A DNA stretch of 64,000 nt, from positions 62,001-126,000 of the forward strand of contig CBFICS010000006.1 of the NCBI GenBank assembly GCA_965661055.1, given 5' to 3'. A program made the position numbers and the translations under genes. Shown here in pieces: positions 7,295-16,266 of this stretch. Positions within the stretch are counted from its first letter, which is position 1, and each line of letters opens with the position of its first letter. This DNA comes from CBFHSF01 sp965661055 (GTDB taxonomy: Bacteria > Bacteroidota > Bacteroidia > Flavobacteriales > Schleiferiaceae). The notes under the pieces are model-generated. The model ran no database searches. It was not told the DNA's origin and saw only the letters and a program-made list of their open reading frames with translations.

Positions 7295-8629
7295 ATGACA
7301 AAGAGAGAACATTATATAACCAATTTCAAACTCGCTTACCCGGTGATGCTAGGCAGTCTTGGGCACATTATGGTAGGTGTGGCAGACTCTGCCATGGTGG
7401 GGCAATTAGGCGCTTTACCGCTGGCCGCGGTTTCATTGTCTAACAGCATTTTTGTAGTTCCCCTTGTTTTCTCAATGGGCATTGCCTTTGGTATGACTCC
7501 TATGGTGGCAAACGCAGATGGAGAAGGTAATATCAAAAAAAGTGCACGATACCTCAAAAACGGACTCCTTGTAAATCTGGTTTCTTCTATTGTGATGTGT
7601 GCCGCTATTTTTGGCTTATCTTATTATATTCAAGACATGGGTCAAGATCCCATAGTGGCCACGCTAAGTTTACCGTATCTACAGGTAATTACTATAAGTA
7701 TCATTCCGCTTATGTTCTTCTTAACCTATAAGCAGTTTGCCGAAGGACTCTCTGACACCAAAGCTGCCATGCGGGTTAGCCTTGCCGCGAATTTTTTAAA
7801 TGTAATTTTAAATTATGTCCTTATTTATGGCAAACTAGGTTTTCCAGAAATGGGCCTTTTAGGTGCCGGATATTCTACATTAATTTCTAGGATAGTTATG
7901 GCCATTGCCATGTATTTTTACTTCAGATCAAAAAAACATTTTTACGCGTATAGAGAATTGTTTATTGAGGTAAAAATCAAGTGGAAATCTGCCAAAGAAT
8001 TACTCACTATTGGACTGCCAACGGCCCTTCAATATATTTTTGAAGTAAGCGCTTTTGCCTTTTCTGCGATTATGATTGGTTGGATTTCTCCCCTTGATTT
8101 AGCGGCCCATCAAATTGCTATTTCATTGGCTTCTATTAGTTATATGCTAGCCTCAGGAATTTCTGCTGCCACTTCCATTAGAGTGGGTAACCAATTTGGT
8201 AAAAAAGATTATAAGTCTTTGCGAGAAGCCACCATTACCCTAATGAATATGGTAGTCATTTTTATGATGGTAACCGGTGTTATCTACTTGTTGGGCAAGG
8301 AGTTTTTCCCTTCCCTATATACAGACGATCTCCAAGTCATTGAAATTGCCGCCAACCTATTAATTATTACAACACTTTTTCAATTATCTGATGGAGTGCA
8401 AGTGGTAGCCTTAGGAGGCCTTAGAGGATTGTCTGATGTAAAGGCACCCACCATTATTACCTTTGCTTCTTATTGGATTATTGCTGTGCCCGTTGCCGCA
8501 ATTCTGGGATTTTATTTTGACCTTGGTGTGGTAGGAATTTGGTCCGGCCTTGCCATTGGGCTTACCGTTGCAGCCATACTATTATTTTTTAGGCTGAATC
8601 AAAAAACCAAAAGCCTATTGTTGAATTGA
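7295..8629 (+). CDS. MATE family efflux transporter
   Basis: This inner-membrane cation-coupled drug or metabolite exporter has 444 residues and about twelve membrane helices in two homologous halves. The N-terminal half shows the family feature GHIMVGVADSAMVGQLGALP (about 24-43) with PLAAVSLSNSIF after it, and the second half has the equivalent DLAAHQIAISLASISYM. The start is fixed by the conserved KLAYPVMLGSLGH, which needs the ATG at 7295. That ATG directly touches the T-run of a strong terminator, so expression needs read-through or antitermination. The substrate is unknown. Confidence 0.92.
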   Translation: MTKREHYITNFKLAYPVMLGSLGHIMVGVADSAMVGQLGALPLAAVSLSNSIFVVPLVFSMGIAFGMTPMVANADGEGNIKKSARYLKNGLLVNLVSSIVMCAAIFGLSYYIQDMGQDPIVATLSLPYLQVITISIIPLMFFLTYKQFAEGLSDTKAAMRVSLAANFLNVILNYVLIYGKLGFPEMGLLGAGYSTLISRIVMAIAMYFYFRSKKHFYAYRELFIEVKIKWKSAKELLTIGLPTALQYIFEVSAFAFSAIMIGWISPLDLAAHQIAISLASISYMLASGISAATSIRVGNQFGKKDYKSLREATITLMNMVVIFMMVTGVIYLLGKEFFPSLYTDDLQVIEIAANLLIITTLFQLSDGVQVVALGGLRGLSDVKAPTIITFASYWIIAVPVAAILGFYFDLGVVGIWSGLAIGLTVAAILLFFRLNQKTKSLLLN

Positions 8630-8652
8630 AAAAGGTAGACTAACTTGCCGTC

Positions 8653-9723
8653 ATGAGAATTCTCTTTCTGTCAAGGTCTACCCTGTTCTCTCAATTAGGA
8701 GGTGACAGCATTCAAGTAATGCAAACCGCCCAATCATTGAGAGAAAGAGGTCATTTGGTTGACATTATTCTATCTGGAGATAATATTCCTAACCACACCT
8801 ATGATGTGGTTCACTTTTTTAATTTGGGTCGCCCTCAAGATGCCCTACCCTATTTATCAATTATTAATTGTCCGTTTGTAATTAGTAGTATTTGGGTAGA
8901 CTATACTATGGCCGATAAAAAAAGAAAAGGTCCCATTGGTAAGGCCTTCGCCTCTCTTCCTGGAAACAGACAAGAGTATTTAAAATCAATTGCTAGAGGG
9001 GTTATTGGAAAGGATAATTTACCCTCATTAACCTATTTACTCAAGGGCCATGAATCGGCCATGAAAACTTTAATAAACAAAGCAAAGGCCATTATTTGCA
9101 CCACTGATTCTGAAAAAAATCGAATTGCCGCAAAATTTGGTGAAAATCACAATTACCACATTGTTAAACTAGGGGTGGACAATAGTTTTCAAATTCCAGA
9201 AATCAGCTTTGATGAAAGAATTCATGGGGTAATATGTGTTGGGAGATTTGAAAGGTTAAAAAATCAATTTCCGTTGATAAAGGTTCTAAAGAAAAACGAT
9301 ATTCCAGCCCTATTCATAGGTAAACCTGCCGAAAACCAGAAAGATTATTTCTTTGACTGCGTTGAAGAAGCAAAAAATTCAAAAATTGAATTTGTGGCTC
9401 ACGTAGACAACAAAGAACTTCACAAATACTATCAGAAATATAAGGTAGTTGCCATTCCTAGCCTTTTTGAAACCTTTGGCCTGAGCGGAATTGAAGGATG
9501 GGCTTCTGGATGTAATTTAATCGTTAGCAAAACCCTAGATTCTACAACAGAATTCATTATTCTTGGGGCAGACACCTTTAATCCAACCAGTGAATTAGAA
9601 ATTGAAAAAGCCTTGCTACAAGCCTTAAAAAAAGGTAAAAACACAGCCTCCCAAAAATTGAGAAACAATTACTCTTGGGAAGAAGCCGCTCTACAACTAG
9701 AACATATTTACTCCAAATTGTAA
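8653..9723 (+). CDS. Glycosyltransferase, GT4-like
   Basis: This GT-B fold sugar transferase has 356 residues. The C-terminal Rossmann domain has VICVGRFERLKNQFPLIKVL (about 193-212) and the donor-site region IPSLFETFGLSGIEGWASG (about 271-289), where the glutamates of the EX7E motif lie. The start MRILFLSRSTLFSQLGGDS is the usual first beta strand and glycine loop. It is followed after three bases by a second glycosyltransferase, so the two probably act in the same surface glycan pathway. Donor and acceptor are unknown. Confidence 0.88.
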   Translation: MRILFLSRSTLFSQLGGDSIQVMQTAQSLRERGHLVDIILSGDNIPNHTYDVVHFFNLGRPQDALPYLSIINCPFVISSIWVDYTMADKKRKGPIGKAFASLPGNRQEYLKSIARGVIGKDNLPSLTYLLKGHESAMKTLINKAKAIICTTDSEKNRIAAKFGENHNYHIVKLGVDNSFQIPEISFDERIHGVICVGRFERLKNQFPLIKVLKKNDIPALFIGKPAENQKDYFFDCVEEAKNSKIEFVAHVDNKELHKYYQKYKVVAIPSLFETFGLSGIEGWASGCNLIVSKTLDSTTEFIILGADTFNPTSELEIEKALLQALKKGKNTASQKLRNNYSWEEAALQLEHIYSKL

Positions 9724-9726
9724 TTT

Positions 9727-10815
9727 ATGAAAGTAGCTATTATTGGGAGTAGAGGAATACCGAATCGGTATGGAGGTTTTGAGGAGTTGGCCGAACACCT
9801 GTCAATCAGATTAGTACAGTCTGGACATCAAGTTACCGTGTATTCACCAAAACACCATTCTTATAAAGAGAAGGAATTTATGGGAGTAAGGATAATTCAC
9901 AAATACGACCCTGAAAGTCTAGGGACCATAGGTCAGTTTATTTATGACTTCTTTTGTATAGCAGATTTACAAAAAAGAGACTTTGATGTTATTCTGCAAC
10001 TGGGGTATACCAGTTCTGCAATTTGGCATTGGATGATTCCAAAAAGAATGCATGTCACAACCAATATGGATGGATTAGAATGGAAGCGTTCAAAATATTC
10101 GCCTATGGTTAAACGCTTCTTAAAATGGTCTGAAAAAAAGGTAGCTAAACACAGTCATTTGATGATTGCAGACAATCCTGAAATTGAAAACTACCTTCAC
10201 CAAAATTACCGAGGCCAAACCGTCTATATTCCCTATGGTGCTGAAATCCCAAAAAAATACGACACCTCTGTATTAGACACCTATAATGTAAAACCTAGAG
10301 AATACCATCTAATCATTGCACGTTTAGTTCCCGAAAACAATTTTGAGAAGATATTAGAAGGTGTTTCAAAATCTGAGTGCACCTTCCCTACTTTGGTGAT
10401 TGGAAATCACGATAATAAATACGGCAAATACCTCAAGAGTAAATTTACCGACAATAGAATTAGGTTTTTAACGGGAATCTATGAAAAGGAAACGCTAAAC
10501 TCATTAAGACATCATTCACGTCTTTACTTTCATGGGCACACTGTGGGAGGAACCAATCCATCTTTGTTAGAAGCTATGGCATGTAGTTCACTTATTTGTG
10601 CTCATTCTAATCCCTTTAACAAAACAATCTTAAAGGAAAATGCATTTTACTTTCTTGATGCAACCGATGTGACTACCGCCATTGACCACCTTCAAGAAGA
10701 CCATGACTATTCATCAATAAAAAGAAAGAATGAAAGTCAGGTTAGAGATGTATACAATTGGAAAGTGATTACTGAGCAATATGAAATTACACTAAAGCAA
10801 TCTATACTTCATTAA
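9727..10815 (+). CDS. Glycosyltransferase with DUF1972 N-terminal domain
   Basis: The N-terminus MKVAIIGSRGIPNRYGGFEE is the hallmark of the DUF1972 subgroup of GT4 enzymes, many of which add rhamnose or other deoxy sugars to exopolysaccharide or O-antigen. The C-terminal domain has HLIIARLVPENNFEKILEG (about 195-213) and HGHTVGGTNPSLLEAMACSS (about 271-290) as donor-binding region. At 362 residues it has the usual length. It lies three bases after the preceding glycosyltransferase and 25 bases before a large MscS-type gene. A polyprenyl glycosylphosphotransferase encoded on the opposite strand may start the same glycan. Confidence 0.88.
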   Translation: MKVAIIGSRGIPNRYGGFEELAEHLSIRLVQSGHQVTVYSPKHHSYKEKEFMGVRIIHKYDPESLGTIGQFIYDFFCIADLQKRDFDVILQLGYTSSAIWHWMIPKRMHVTTNMDGLEWKRSKYSPMVKRFLKWSEKKVAKHSHLMIADNPEIENYLHQNYRGQTVYIPYGAEIPKKYDTSVLDTYNVKPREYHLIIARLVPENNFEKILEGVSKSECTFPTLVIGNHDNKYGKYLKSKFTDNRIRFLTGIYEKETLNSLRHHSRLYFHGHTVGGTNPSLLEAMACSSLICAHSNPFNKTILKENAFYFLDATDVTTAIDHLQEDHDYSSIKRKNESQVRDVYNWKVITEQYEITLKQSILH

Positions 10816-10840
10816 TATATAGAAAAAAGCCTATCTTTAA

Positions 10841-12460
10841 GTGAAATCAACACTTAATCTGCGCACTTTCTCTCTTTTATTATTGTTTGTTTTTTCAAGT
10901 TTATTGGCGCTTTCGCAGCAGAAAAAAACAGAAAGTCATCCTGTAATTCCATTTTCAGATACTCTTTATGTGATAACCCAACCCATGGGAGGGTTTTCTG
11001 CGCATGAAAGGGGCCTTGTGGAGGAAGAAAGAATTTCTGAAACAAGCCGTGAAATACCTTTTTATCCAGATTCATTTGAAGTTCACTATAGTGATATTAT
11101 CAATATTACCTACCGATCTAAAGTATTGGTAAGCATTTCCGAAGAGGATACGCTATTGACCGGAAAAACAAAGGCAGAACTTGCAGAAGAAAGATTCCCA
11201 ATAATAAAAAACGCTATCACAAAGCAAGCTCGTATTAAAGGAGATAAAAACCTATTGCTGAATATTGCATCTATTGTCATTACCTTGGTGGTTGTAATAT
11301 TATTGATAAGAGGTATAAGGTGGTTGTTTAAGAAAATAATACTGAAGATATATGGTGATAGAGACCGCTACTTCAAAGGAATTAAGATTAAGAACCTACA
11401 AATCATTACAAAAACCCAAGTTGAAACTACCGTTTTTGCCCTTATTAAAGGCCTTAGATGGCTGCTCTACATTCTTGTAGTCTACCTTGCGCTACCCGTG
11501 CTTTTTAGTGTTATGCCTTGGGCAGAAGGAATTGCAGACCAAGTGATTTCATGGACACTTTCTCCCATAAAAAGTGTTTTAAGTGGCATCATTAATTACA
11601 TTCCCAATCTATTTTTTATCGCGATAATATTATTGACCACTCGATACATTTTGCGGTTTGTTAAATTTTTGGCCTTACAAATTGAATCACAAAGTTTATC
11701 ACTCCCTGGATTTTATCCAGACTGGGCCTTACCCACGTTTAAAATCTTTAAATTCATTATTTACGCCTTTACTCTAGTGGTTATTTTCCCTTATTTACCA
11801 GGATCTGATTCTGCCGTATTCAAAGGGGTTTCTGTCTTTTTAGGAATCTTGTTTTCTTTGGGTTCATCATCAGCCATAGGTAATATGGTGGCCGGTTTAG
11901 TCATAACATATATGCGTCCTTTTAAAAGAGGAGACCGAGTGAAAATTGGTGTAGTGACTGGTGACGTAGTTGAGAAAAATCTTTTGGTAACTAGAGTAAG
12001 AACAATTAAGAATGAAGAAATAACTATTCCTAACTTATCAATTCTAAACGGCCACACGATAAACTTTACCACGGCAAGCGAAAAAAATCAAGGACTCATT
12101 TTACATACCACCATAACCATTGGTTACGATGTATCTTGGAGAAAAGTTCATGAGCTTCTCATTGAAGCTGCAAAAAAGACAGAATTAATTGAGGTAGATC
12201 CTGCTCCTTTTGTTTTGCAAACCAGTCTTGATGACTTCTATGTTAGTTACCAGATAAATGCATATACAGCCATTCCGAATAAAATGGCTATCACCTATTC
12301 AAACCTTTATCAAAATATTCAAGATACATTTGCCGAAGCAGAGATAGAGATCATGTCGCCAAATTACAATGCCATAAGAGACGGAAACCACAAAGCCTAT
12401 CCAGATCCAGATAAAAAAACTCCAAAAGAGAGCTCTGACACTGAAGAAACTAAGGAATAA
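10841..12460 (+). CDS. Large MscS-type mechanosensitive channel with signal peptide
   Basis: The 539 residues begin with a signal peptide (about 1-26, ending ALSQQ), then a periplasmic segment (about 27-135), about five membrane helices (135-355) and a C-terminal MscS beta/cage domain. The pore helix and following segment read GSSSAIGNMVAGLVITYMRP (about 345-364), then FKRGDRVKIG. The start codon is GTG and no ATG is available near it; a TATCTTTA box (10832-10839) lies directly upstream. The gene ends exactly one base before the stop of the convergent neighbour. It follows two glycosyltransferase genes. Confidence 0.88.
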   Translation: MKSTLNLRTFSLLLLFVFSSLLALSQQKKTESHPVIPFSDTLYVITQPMGGFSAHERGLVEEERISETSREIPFYPDSFEVHYSDIINITYRSKVLVSISEEDTLLTGKTKAELAEERFPIIKNAITKQARIKGDKNLLLNIASIVITLVVVILLIRGIRWLFKKIILKIYGDRDRYFKGIKIKNLQIITKTQVETTVFALIKGLRWLLYILVVYLALPVLFSVMPWAEGIADQVISWTLSPIKSVLSGIINYIPNLFFIAIILLTTRYILRFVKFLALQIESQSLSLPGFYPDWALPTFKIFKFIIYAFTLVVIFPYLPGSDSAVFKGVSVFLGILFSLGSSSAIGNMVAGLVITYMRPFKRGDRVKIGVVTGDVVEKNLLVTRVRTIKNEEITIPNLSILNGHTINFTTASEKNQGLILHTTITIGYDVSWRKVHELLIEAAKKTELIEVDPAPFVLQTSLDDFYVSYQINAYTAIPNKMAITYSNLYQNIQDTFAEAEIEIMSPNYNAIRDGNHKAYPDPDKKTPKESSDTEETKE

Positions 12461-13810
12461 TTACACACCTTTAAATTTACCGAGAATCATGTTAAGAGCG
12501 GTAACGGAAATAATTTTTAGGTCTAAGAGAATTGACCAATTCTCTAGGTAATAAACGTCAGCCTTAACACGCTGTCTCATTTTTTCAGGGTCGGTGGTTT
12601 CTCCTCTTAACCCCCTACTTTGAGCTAGCCCAGTTAAACCGGGCAAGATTAAATGCCTAACCATAAAAACATCAATCAATTCTCTGTAAAGCGCTGTGTG
12701 CTCAACCATATGCGGACGAGGACCGACTACAGACATTTGGCCCTGAAGAACATTAATAAATTGAGGCAACTCATCTAAATTATGCTTTCTTAAAAATCCA
12801 CCGAAAGGTGTAATACGACGGTCATTTTCTGTTGCTTGAAGATCTTCAGAATGGTTGTCTACCATGCTTCTAAACTTTAAACAATAAAAAGTTTTGTTGT
12901 TAAGGCCGCTTCTTTTCTGCTTGTAAAAAACAGGACCTTTGGAAGTTAACTTTATGAGTAAACCAATAATAGTGAACAACCAAGGAGCAATAAAAATCAA
13001 GAAAAGAGATGAAAAGAGAATATCAAAAAGGCGCTTCAATATTTGGTTGTGAGAATACGAAAGGGGCTCTTGTCTCGGATAAACAATGGGTGCCTCACCC
13101 AAAAAGTCAACATCTGCTTGCGTCATTAAGGGAAGTCCTAAATCAGGTAAAAAGCGAAAACGCAACAAGTGGCTTTCTGCAAACTGGTACCATGTCTGAA
13201 CTAATTTAGAATTGTTTTGATAACCACAGTAAACCTCATCAAACTCCATAGTATTTAGGTCTTTAGGAGGTTTTTCTTCCTTTATCCAAAGAACTACTCT
13301 CAGGCCATATTCTGGGTGCTGCGATAGGGTTTCATGCAAAGATCGTGATTGTTCAGAGTCTCCCAATAAAATGATCTTCCTAGCATTGGCATCGCGTTTT
13401 AAGTAATTTCTCCACCAGTTAAAAAACAATCCTCTAAACACAAACAATGCTGGAATAAGGATGGAGTAAAAGTAAATTAAAAAGAGCCTTGAGTAATAGT
13501 AGCCCTTTAGACTGACAATCATCAAAAAGAAGATAAACAGTTGCACCGCAATGGCATTAAAAACTTTAGAAAGCGAGTTTCTAATTTCGGTAGTAGGTTT
13601 TAGAGCATATGATTTTAGAACCTGGGTAACTAATACCCATGACAGGTTCATAAACACCCACAACTGCACATAGTAATTGTAATACTGCTCATTCTCTATT
13701 CTCAAGTCAGAAAACCGAAGAACACTCGCAATAACAAAAGCCCCATTGATGAGTAACATATCAATGGCTGCTTGCAAATATTTAATCCAACGGTACTTTC
13801 TGTTTTGCAT
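12461..13810 (-). CDS. Exopolysaccharide polyprenyl glycosylphosphotransferase (WcaJ/WbaP family)
   Basis: This integral membrane enzyme transfers a sugar-1-phosphate from a nucleotide sugar to undecaprenyl phosphate, the first step of exopolysaccharide or O-antigen synthesis. The 449 residues show four N-terminal membrane helices (about 12-130), a Rossmann-like linker (about 145-230), a hydrophobic re-entrant segment beginning KRLFDILFSS (about 265-295), and the catalytic domain with KQKRSGLNNKTFYCLKFRSM (about 307-326) and HNLDELPQFINVLQGQMSVV followed by GPRP. Its stop abuts that of the large MscS gene. It lies one base after the stop of the aminopeptidase gene, so those two are probably one unit. 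Confidence 0.92.
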   Translation of the reverse strand: MQNRKYRWIKYLQAAIDMLLINGAFVIASVLRFSDLRIENEQYYNYYVQLWVFMNLSWVLVTQVLKSYALKPTTEIRNSLSKVFNAIAVQLFIFFLMIVSLKGYYYSRLFLIYFYSILIPALFVFRGLFFNWWRNYLKRDANARKIILLGDSEQSRSLHETLSQHPEYGLRVVLWIKEEKPPKDLNTMEFDEVYCGYQNNSKLVQTWYQFAESHLLRFRFLPDLGLPLMTQADVDFLGEAPIVYPRQEPLSYSHNQILKRLFDILFSSLFLIFIAPWLFTIIGLLIKLTSKGPVFYKQKRSGLNNKTFYCLKFRSMVDNHSEDLQATENDRRITPFGGFLRKHNLDELPQFINVLQGQMSVVGPRPHMVEHTALYRELIDVFMVRHLILPGLTGLAQSRGLRGETTDPEKMRQRVKADVYYLENWSILLDLKIISVTALNMILGKFKGV

Positions 13811-13811
13811 A

Positions 13812-16163
13812 CTACAAATCTAAGTCAAAGGTTTTTTCAAACCACAATTTTCTCCAATTGGCTATCTCTTGGTGATTGTCAAAGAAGATTTTTATTTGCC
13901 TCTCAGCACTTTCCTTGTCAACCTTTTCCAGAATTTTTCTAGAAGAATTTCTTAGCCTCCTATTGCTTGCGCAACTTGCTTGGACTAAATTAAAGATTAC
14001 TTGGTCAGTATAGTATTTATAGTAATCCAAGATTTCAAAAGCGGTTTGTCTCACTAAAAAATTTTGATTTGGTGAAGTTTTATCAATCCATAAATCAAAA
14101 ATCTCATCTTTATTCTCTGCATTTAAAATCTGCATGGTCCTGATAAAAAACAGTGAACCGTCTGCTGATGGCGTTACCGCACCGGTGATTTCATATACCT
14201 CTTTGGCATTGATTGGGCCTAATGCCTTAGTAAAGCTTCTCACCACCAACTCACTTGAATCAAGTAGTGACTTTTTAAAAAAATCAAAATCTTCCGTGCG
14301 GATGGTCAAGTCTTTATTCACAAAAGACTCTCTAACCGACGATTTCACTTTGTAAAACCAAGGTTCTACTTCAATATCAGGATACAGAATGCCTGCAAAA
14401 TGGGAGGCCATCCTTTGAGTTCTCACTCCGTATGGTTCATTTAATACTTTTAAGATCAATTTGCCGTGAGCCAACAAATCACCTTCTAAAGATGAAGTGA
14501 TTTTAGAAAATGCCAATTCTTCATCTATAGGTAGTGAATGATCTAATTGGTTGTTCCACATGGCAAGGTCTTTATCTTCAGTTACCTTTAACAAAGTCCG
14601 TTTTCCGGGATAGATTAAAACATTAATTACTCCTTCTGGCAATTCCTCTGTGTAAGGCTTTCCGGGGAAAATCTCTATAGATTTCTCAATAGTGTTATTG
14701 GGGAGAAAGAATTGAACCGGCACGGTAATTCCCTTCTCAGGAATATCAATGGCCGAAATTGAAAACCGTCCTTCTTCAACCTTTAAATTAACATGGCCAA
14801 TCAAATTACCGTAACACCAATAATTTTTAAAAGTCTCTAAATTCAATCCTGAATGCTTTTCAGCAATTTGAAAAAAATCTTCAGTGGTTTTATTCTTAGA
14901 ATGATCAGAAGTAAGGTACTCCCTTAATGCTAAATAAAAATTTTCACGACCCATTTTGTCCGCCAAAAGGGTAATGACCCACCCCCCTTTTTGATAAAAT
15001 CTTGCGGAACCCGCTTTTGGGTGGCAAAGAGGATAACCATCATCACTTTCAGCCGAATAAATTTGGCTTCTGGCCTCTTCTAGTCTGTCTCTATACAGTT
15101 CTTCTCCCAAAAACACCCTTACCGCTTCCCATTGAAAATAAGTAGCAAATCCTTCGTGAAGCCAATGATGGGTTGCATTGGTTGACGTTTGCCAATTGCC
15201 AAACCATTGATGAGCCAGTTCATGGGCATTAATTTCTAAATAAGGCTTGTCATAAGCTGCTCGTTGACCTTCAACGTAGAAATCTCCAAAAATGGTGGCA
15301 GAAGTGTTCTCCATGGCACCATGATGAAAGTCTCTTACGGGAATTTGGGAGTATTTTTCCCATGGAAATGGAGTTAATAGGGATTCCATCCAATCAAACA
15401 GTTCAGTCGACTTAAAATAGGTGGTTGATCTGCGATCTTCTTGATCAGGGTAAATGTAATTTTCAAGTGGTATTCCTGAAATTGAAGAGTGTTTTTTCTC
15501 TGAGTATTCACCCACCCCAATCATTATTAAGTAGGGCGACATAGGTTTATGGACAGAGTATCGCCATTTCTTTAGGCCATGACCAACCTCTTCTTCTACC
15601 AACCGTTCGCCATTGCTCAATACTAAATAGTCAGCGTCAAACTCAAGGGTAACGTCCCAAAGCAATTTATCATTTTGGTCATCTACCATGGGCAACCAAT
15701 GCCTATTATCAATTCCTTGGCCTTGTGTCCAAATTTGCTTTCTCCCCGATTCATCATCCCAACCAATAAAGAACATGCCTTTTCTTGGCTCAGCTATGTA
15801 ATGAAAGGTAATCTTATGCAATTCGTGCGAGTTCATTTGAATCTTTGGCAAAACACTAAGCCCTCTGGGGTAAACTTTGTGATCTACCGGTTTTCCATCA
15901 TACAGTACCTCCAAAAAACGAACATTGGGCGCATCAAGCCAAAGGGAATCACTGGGCTTATCAAGAGTTTCAAAAACCAAAGTAAATTGACCTTCAACCT
16001 CTCCCTTTTGGGGATGTAAGGAAAGTTCACCAACTAGAATTTGCTGATCAATAATGAGTTCTCTAACCGTATCAACCTTTTCAAGGTACTCTTGACTATA
16101 ACTGTAGGTAAGCGAAAAAACAAAAAAAGCCAAAAGGCTATTTTTCATTATTCTTCTTTTCAT
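13812..16163 (-). CDS. M1 family zinc aminopeptidase, exported
   Basis: The 783-residue protein has an N-terminal signal peptide (about 7-23, ending SYSQ) and the M1 gluzincin fold. The substrate-anchoring GAMEN motif is at 282-286, the zinc motif HELAH at 314-318 and the third zinc ligand E337 in HEGFATYF. It should cleave N-terminal residues from peptides in the periplasm or at the outer membrane. The family's N-terminal beta domain precedes the catalytic core. Starts at 16163 and 16148 (MKNSLLAFF) are both possible; I use the longer one. A TAGATTTG box lies 35 bases upstream. Confidence 0.92.
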   Translation of the reverse strand: MKRRIMKNSLLAFFVFSLTYSYSQEYLEKVDTVRELIIDQQILVGELSLHPQKGEVEGQFTLVFETLDKPSDSLWLDAPNVRFLEVLYDGKPVDHKVYPRGLSVLPKIQMNSHELHKITFHYIAEPRKGMFFIGWDDESGRKQIWTQGQGIDNRHWLPMVDDQNDKLLWDVTLEFDADYLVLSNGERLVEEEVGHGLKKWRYSVHKPMSPYLIMIGVGEYSEKKHSSISGIPLENYIYPDQEDRRSTTYFKSTELFDWMESLLTPFPWEKYSQIPVRDFHHGAMENTSATIFGDFYVEGQRAAYDKPYLEINAHELAHQWFGNWQTSTNATHHWLHEGFATYFQWEAVRVFLGEELYRDRLEEARSQIYSAESDDGYPLCHPKAGSARFYQKGGWVITLLADKMGRENFYLALREYLTSDHSKNKTTEDFFQIAEKHSGLNLETFKNYWCYGNLIGHVNLKVEEGRFSISAIDIPEKGITVPVQFFLPNNTIEKSIEIFPGKPYTEELPEGVINVLIYPGKRTLLKVTEDKDLAMWNNQLDHSLPIDEELAFSKITSSLEGDLLAHGKLILKVLNEPYGVRTQRMASHFAGILYPDIEVEPWFYKVKSSVRESFVNKDLTIRTEDFDFFKKSLLDSSELVVRSFTKALGPINAKEVYEITGAVTPSADGSLFFIRTMQILNAENKDEIFDLWIDKTSPNQNFLVRQTAFEILDYYKYYTDQVIFNLVQASCASNRRLRNSSRKILEKVDKESAERQIKIFFDNHQEIANWRKLWFEKTFDLDL

Positions 16164-16197
16164 GCTTTATAATTTGGAAGCAGAAAGATACAATTCT

Positions 16198-16205
16198 CAA
16201 ATCTA
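16198..16205 (-). promoter_or_regulatory. -7 promoter box of the M1 aminopeptidase gene (TAGATTTG)
   Basis: On the minus strand this is an exact TAnnTTTG match ending 34 bases before the aminopeptidase start, inside the 103-base divergent spacer shared with recG. A one-mismatch box for recG (TAGATTTA, 16242-16249) lies on the other strand. Confidence 0.55.
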
Positions 16206-16266
16206 CTTTACAGGGTTGACAAAATTTTAAAACGAAACCTTTAGATTTACGTTTTCAATTAAATCG

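Noticed and set aside
13815..13822. TAGATTTG on the minus strand just before the glycosylphosphotransferase start
   Set aside because: It is made of the last coding codons (Asp-Leu) and stop of the aminopeptidase gene and sits two bases from a stop in a tight operon, so it is probably coincidence.
16216..16221. TTGACA upstream of recG resembling an E. coli -35 element
   Set aside because: Bacteroidota promoters use TTG/-33 and TAnnTTTG/-7, and no TATAAT follows at 17 bases; the match is likely chance.
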